Origin: an uncultured Lachnospiraceae bacterium
GTDB lineage: Bacteria > Bacillota > Clostridia > Lachnospirales > Lachnospiraceae
NCBI GenBank assembly: GCA_949283905.1
Contig: CASDUB010000116.1
Span: forward strand, 1 to 7,381
Length of the DNA stretch: 7,381 nt
Direction of reading: 5' to 3'
The notes beneath the pieces are model-generated. The model was given only the letters and a program-made list of their open reading frames with translations, was not told the DNA's origin and made no database searches. Each line of letters opens with the position of its first letter. Position 1 is the stretch's first letter. Below, piece after piece: positions 6,333-7,381 of the stretch. The position numbers were made by a program, and so were the translations under genes.

Positions 6333-6632
6333 TTAAAGTCCCTGGAAGATCTCGATCTCTTTGCTTCCTTCAGCAAGTGTAACGATCGCTTTTTTTGTCT
6401 TCGCTGTTTTGCCGTATGTCATTCCACGACGTTTTGTTTTTCCATCGAGGTTCATTGTGTTGACGCTTTTAACTTTAACTCCGTCGAACATTTTCTCTAC
6501 AGCTTCTTTGATCATAGTTTTGTTTGCTTCTGTATGAACAAGGAATGTGTATTTCATGTCTGACATTTCAGCCATGCTTTTCTCTGTTACGAGTGGTTTA
6601 AGGATAACGTCATAATACTGAATGTTTGCCAT
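6333..6632 (-). CDS. rplW: 50S ribosomal protein L23 (uL23)
   Basis: Complete at 99 aa, normal for bacterial L23. The N-terminus [15 protein letters not shown] is the family hallmark (the LxPxxTEKS motif, about 11-19). It is followed by the basic extended loop [19 protein letters not shown] (about 64-82), which contacts 23S rRNA, and a final beta strand. L23 sits at the exit of the nascent-peptide tunnel and is the docking site for trigger factor and signal recognition particle. The start ATG overlaps the rplD TAA by one base (TAATG), and the SD is inside rplD. It is followed by an unusually long 170-nt spacer before rplB. Confidence 0.98.
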   Translation of the reverse strand: MANIQYYDVILKPLVTEKSMAEMSDMKYTFLVHTEANKTMIKEAVEKMFDGVKVKSVNTMNLDGKTKRRGMTYGKTAKTKKAIVTLAEGSKEIEIFQGL

Positions 6633-7252
6633 TATGCATATACCTCCTCGATCTTCTCAACGCTGTTCTTTGTTACGATCATTGTGTCGTATTTAAGAAT
6701 ATCGTATACGTTGATTGTGCTTGGAGAAGCTGTCTCAACACCTGCAAGGTTGCGTGCTGATTTAACAACGTTCTCGCTCTCTTCTGTGATAACAACAAGC
6801 GCTTTATTAACTTTAAGGTTATCTAAAACAGCCTGCATTTTCTTTGTTTTGATCTCATCAAGTTTAAGCTCGTCAAGAACGATTAATTTGTTCTCCTGAA
6901 CTTTTGATGTAAGAACAGATTTAAGAGCTGCTCTTTTCTCTTTCTTGTTCATCTTGAAAGAGTAATCTCTTGGAACCGGAGCGAATACAACGCCGCCGCC
7001 TGTCCACTGTGCTGCTCTTGTTGAACCCTGTCTTGCATGACCGGTTCCTTTCTGTCTCCAAGGTTTTCTTCCACCGCCGCTTACTTCTGAGCGTGTTTTA
7101 GCTTTCTGTGTACCCTGACGACGGTTTGCGAGATAAAGAACAACTGCCTGATGTACAAGGTTTTCTTTGATCTCTGCGCCAAATATTGAATCGGAAAGTT
7201 CGATGTTTCCAACTTCTTTACCTTCCATATTGAACATAGCTACGTTTGCCAT
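6632..7252 (-). CDS. rplD: 50S ribosomal protein L4 (uL4)
   Basis: Complete at 206 aa, the usual length for bacterial L4. L4 binds 23S rRNA early in assembly, and its long loop reaches into the polypeptide exit tunnel. That loop is clear at about residues 45-90: the [13 protein letters not shown] motif (59-71) followed by [17 protein letters not shown]63 aligns with the E. coli lysine known for macrolide-resistance mutations, so the visible residue is the susceptible type at that site. The ATG at 7252 is preceded by AAGGAGGAAC at good spacing. The stop TAA shares one base with the ATG of rplW. In E. coli L4 also represses the S10 operon through a leader before rpsJ; that leader is outside this window, and whether such control exists here is unknown. 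Confidence 0.98.
   Translation of the reverse strand: MANVAMFNMEGKEVGNIELSDSIFGAEIKENLVHQAVVLYLANRRQGTQKAKTRSEVSGGGRKPWRQKGTGHARQGSTRAAQWTGGGVVFAPVPRDYSFKMNKKEKRAALKSVLTSKVQENKLIVLDELKLDEIKTKKMQAVLDNLKVNKALVVITEESENVVKSARNLAGVETASPSTINVYDILKYDTMIVTKNSVEKIEEVYA
6643..6648 (-). promoter_or_regulatory. Ribosome binding site of rplW, inside the end of rplD
   Basis: AGGAGG lies within the last codons of rplD, where it encodes part of the EEV of the EEVYA C-terminus, and sits about 10 nt before the rplW ATG. Together with the 1-nt stop/start overlap this suggests translational coupling of L4 and L23. Confidence 0.85.
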
Positions 7253-7281
7253 CTAAAGTGTTCCTCCTTTCCTTATAAGGC

Positions 7282-7381
7282 TCAATCAACTGTTTTTACG
7301 CTCTCGCGTATAGTAACAAGTGATTTCTTTGGTCCGGGAACTGAACCTTTAACGAGCAACAGATTGTTTTCGGCATCAACA
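7282..7381 (-). CDS. rplC: 50S ribosomal protein L3 (uL3), C-terminal end, cut by window edge
   Basis: Only the last 32 residues plus a TGA stop are in the window; the gene continues beyond 7381. The tail contains [20 protein letters not shown], the conserved end of bacterial L3, where VKGSVPGPK is typical. L3 binds 23S rRNA near the peptidyl-transferase centre and is an early assembly protein of the large subunit. It lies directly upstream of rplD with a 29-nt gap, as expected in the S10 operon. The catalytic-centre loop of L3 is outside the window, so nothing can be said about it. Identity is secure from the tail and the gene order together. Confidence 0.95.
   Translation of the reverse strand, partial: VDAENNLLLVKGSVPGPKKSLVTIRESVKTVD

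Noticed and set aside
1..7381. A new defence, mobile or biosynthetic system hidden in the window
   Set aside because: Every long minus-strand frame is a recognised ribosomal protein in canonical order, and the plus-strand frames are shadows. There is no room for another gene.

Overview
The window is a stretch of the S10-spc ribosomal-protein gene cluster, read entirely on the minus strand, so transcription runs from high to low coordinates. Eighteen protein genes are visible, sixteen complete and one cut at each edge. In transcription order they are rplC (3' end only), rplD, rplW, rplB, rpsS, rplV, rpsC, rplP, rpmC, rpsQ, rplN, rplX, rplE, rpsN, rpsH, rplF, rplR and rpsE (5' end only). This is the standard bacterial order with no gene inserted, lost or broken. 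The plus strand holds no believable gene, and I see no tRNA, rRNA, CRISPR array, transposase or intrinsic terminator.

The organism is most likely a low-to-moderate GC member of the Firmicutes, class Clostridia, probably a Lachnospiraceae-type gut anaerobe. The grounds are the strong AGGAGG-type Shine-Dalgarno (SD) sequences before almost every gene, the short zinc-finger S14 (type Z, 61 aa), and protein sequences that look like those of Lachnospiraceae, for example the L16 C-terminus LEGGDNSEE, the L22 N-terminus and the L29 core. This placement rests on remembered family resemblance and was not tested by a search. I do not name a genus.

Layout: 7381 to 6333 holds L3 (end), L4 and L23, tightly packed, with a 1-nt overlap between rplD and rplW. 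From 6332 to 6163 there is an unusually long 170-nt spacer containing inverted repeats. From 6162 to 1122 there is a compact run from L2 to S8, with gaps of about 2 to 31 nt and one 11-nt overlap (rplP/rpmC). From 1121 to 1025 there is a second longer spacer, 97 nt, with a perfect 8-bp hairpin. From 1024 to 1 the run continues with L6, L18 and the start of S5.

Functionally the block makes the core of both ribosomal subunits: the peptidyl-transferase and exit-tunnel neighbourhood (L2, L3, L4, L16, L22, L23, L29), the central protuberance (L5, L18), the factor-binding side and subunit interface (L6, L14), the early assembly initiator L24, and small-subunit head, body and decoding proteins (S3, S5, S8, S14, S17, S19). 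Co-transcription and translational coupling would keep these in near-equal amounts.

Several long ORFs begin too far upstream. Shine-Dalgarno positions and family lengths support shorter starts for rplR (467), rplE (2291), rpmC (GTG at 3525) and rplB (6162). The coding content is ordinary. The only parts that deserve a second look are the two structured spacers, 6163-6332 and 1025-1121. I find no evidence of a new multi-gene system here.
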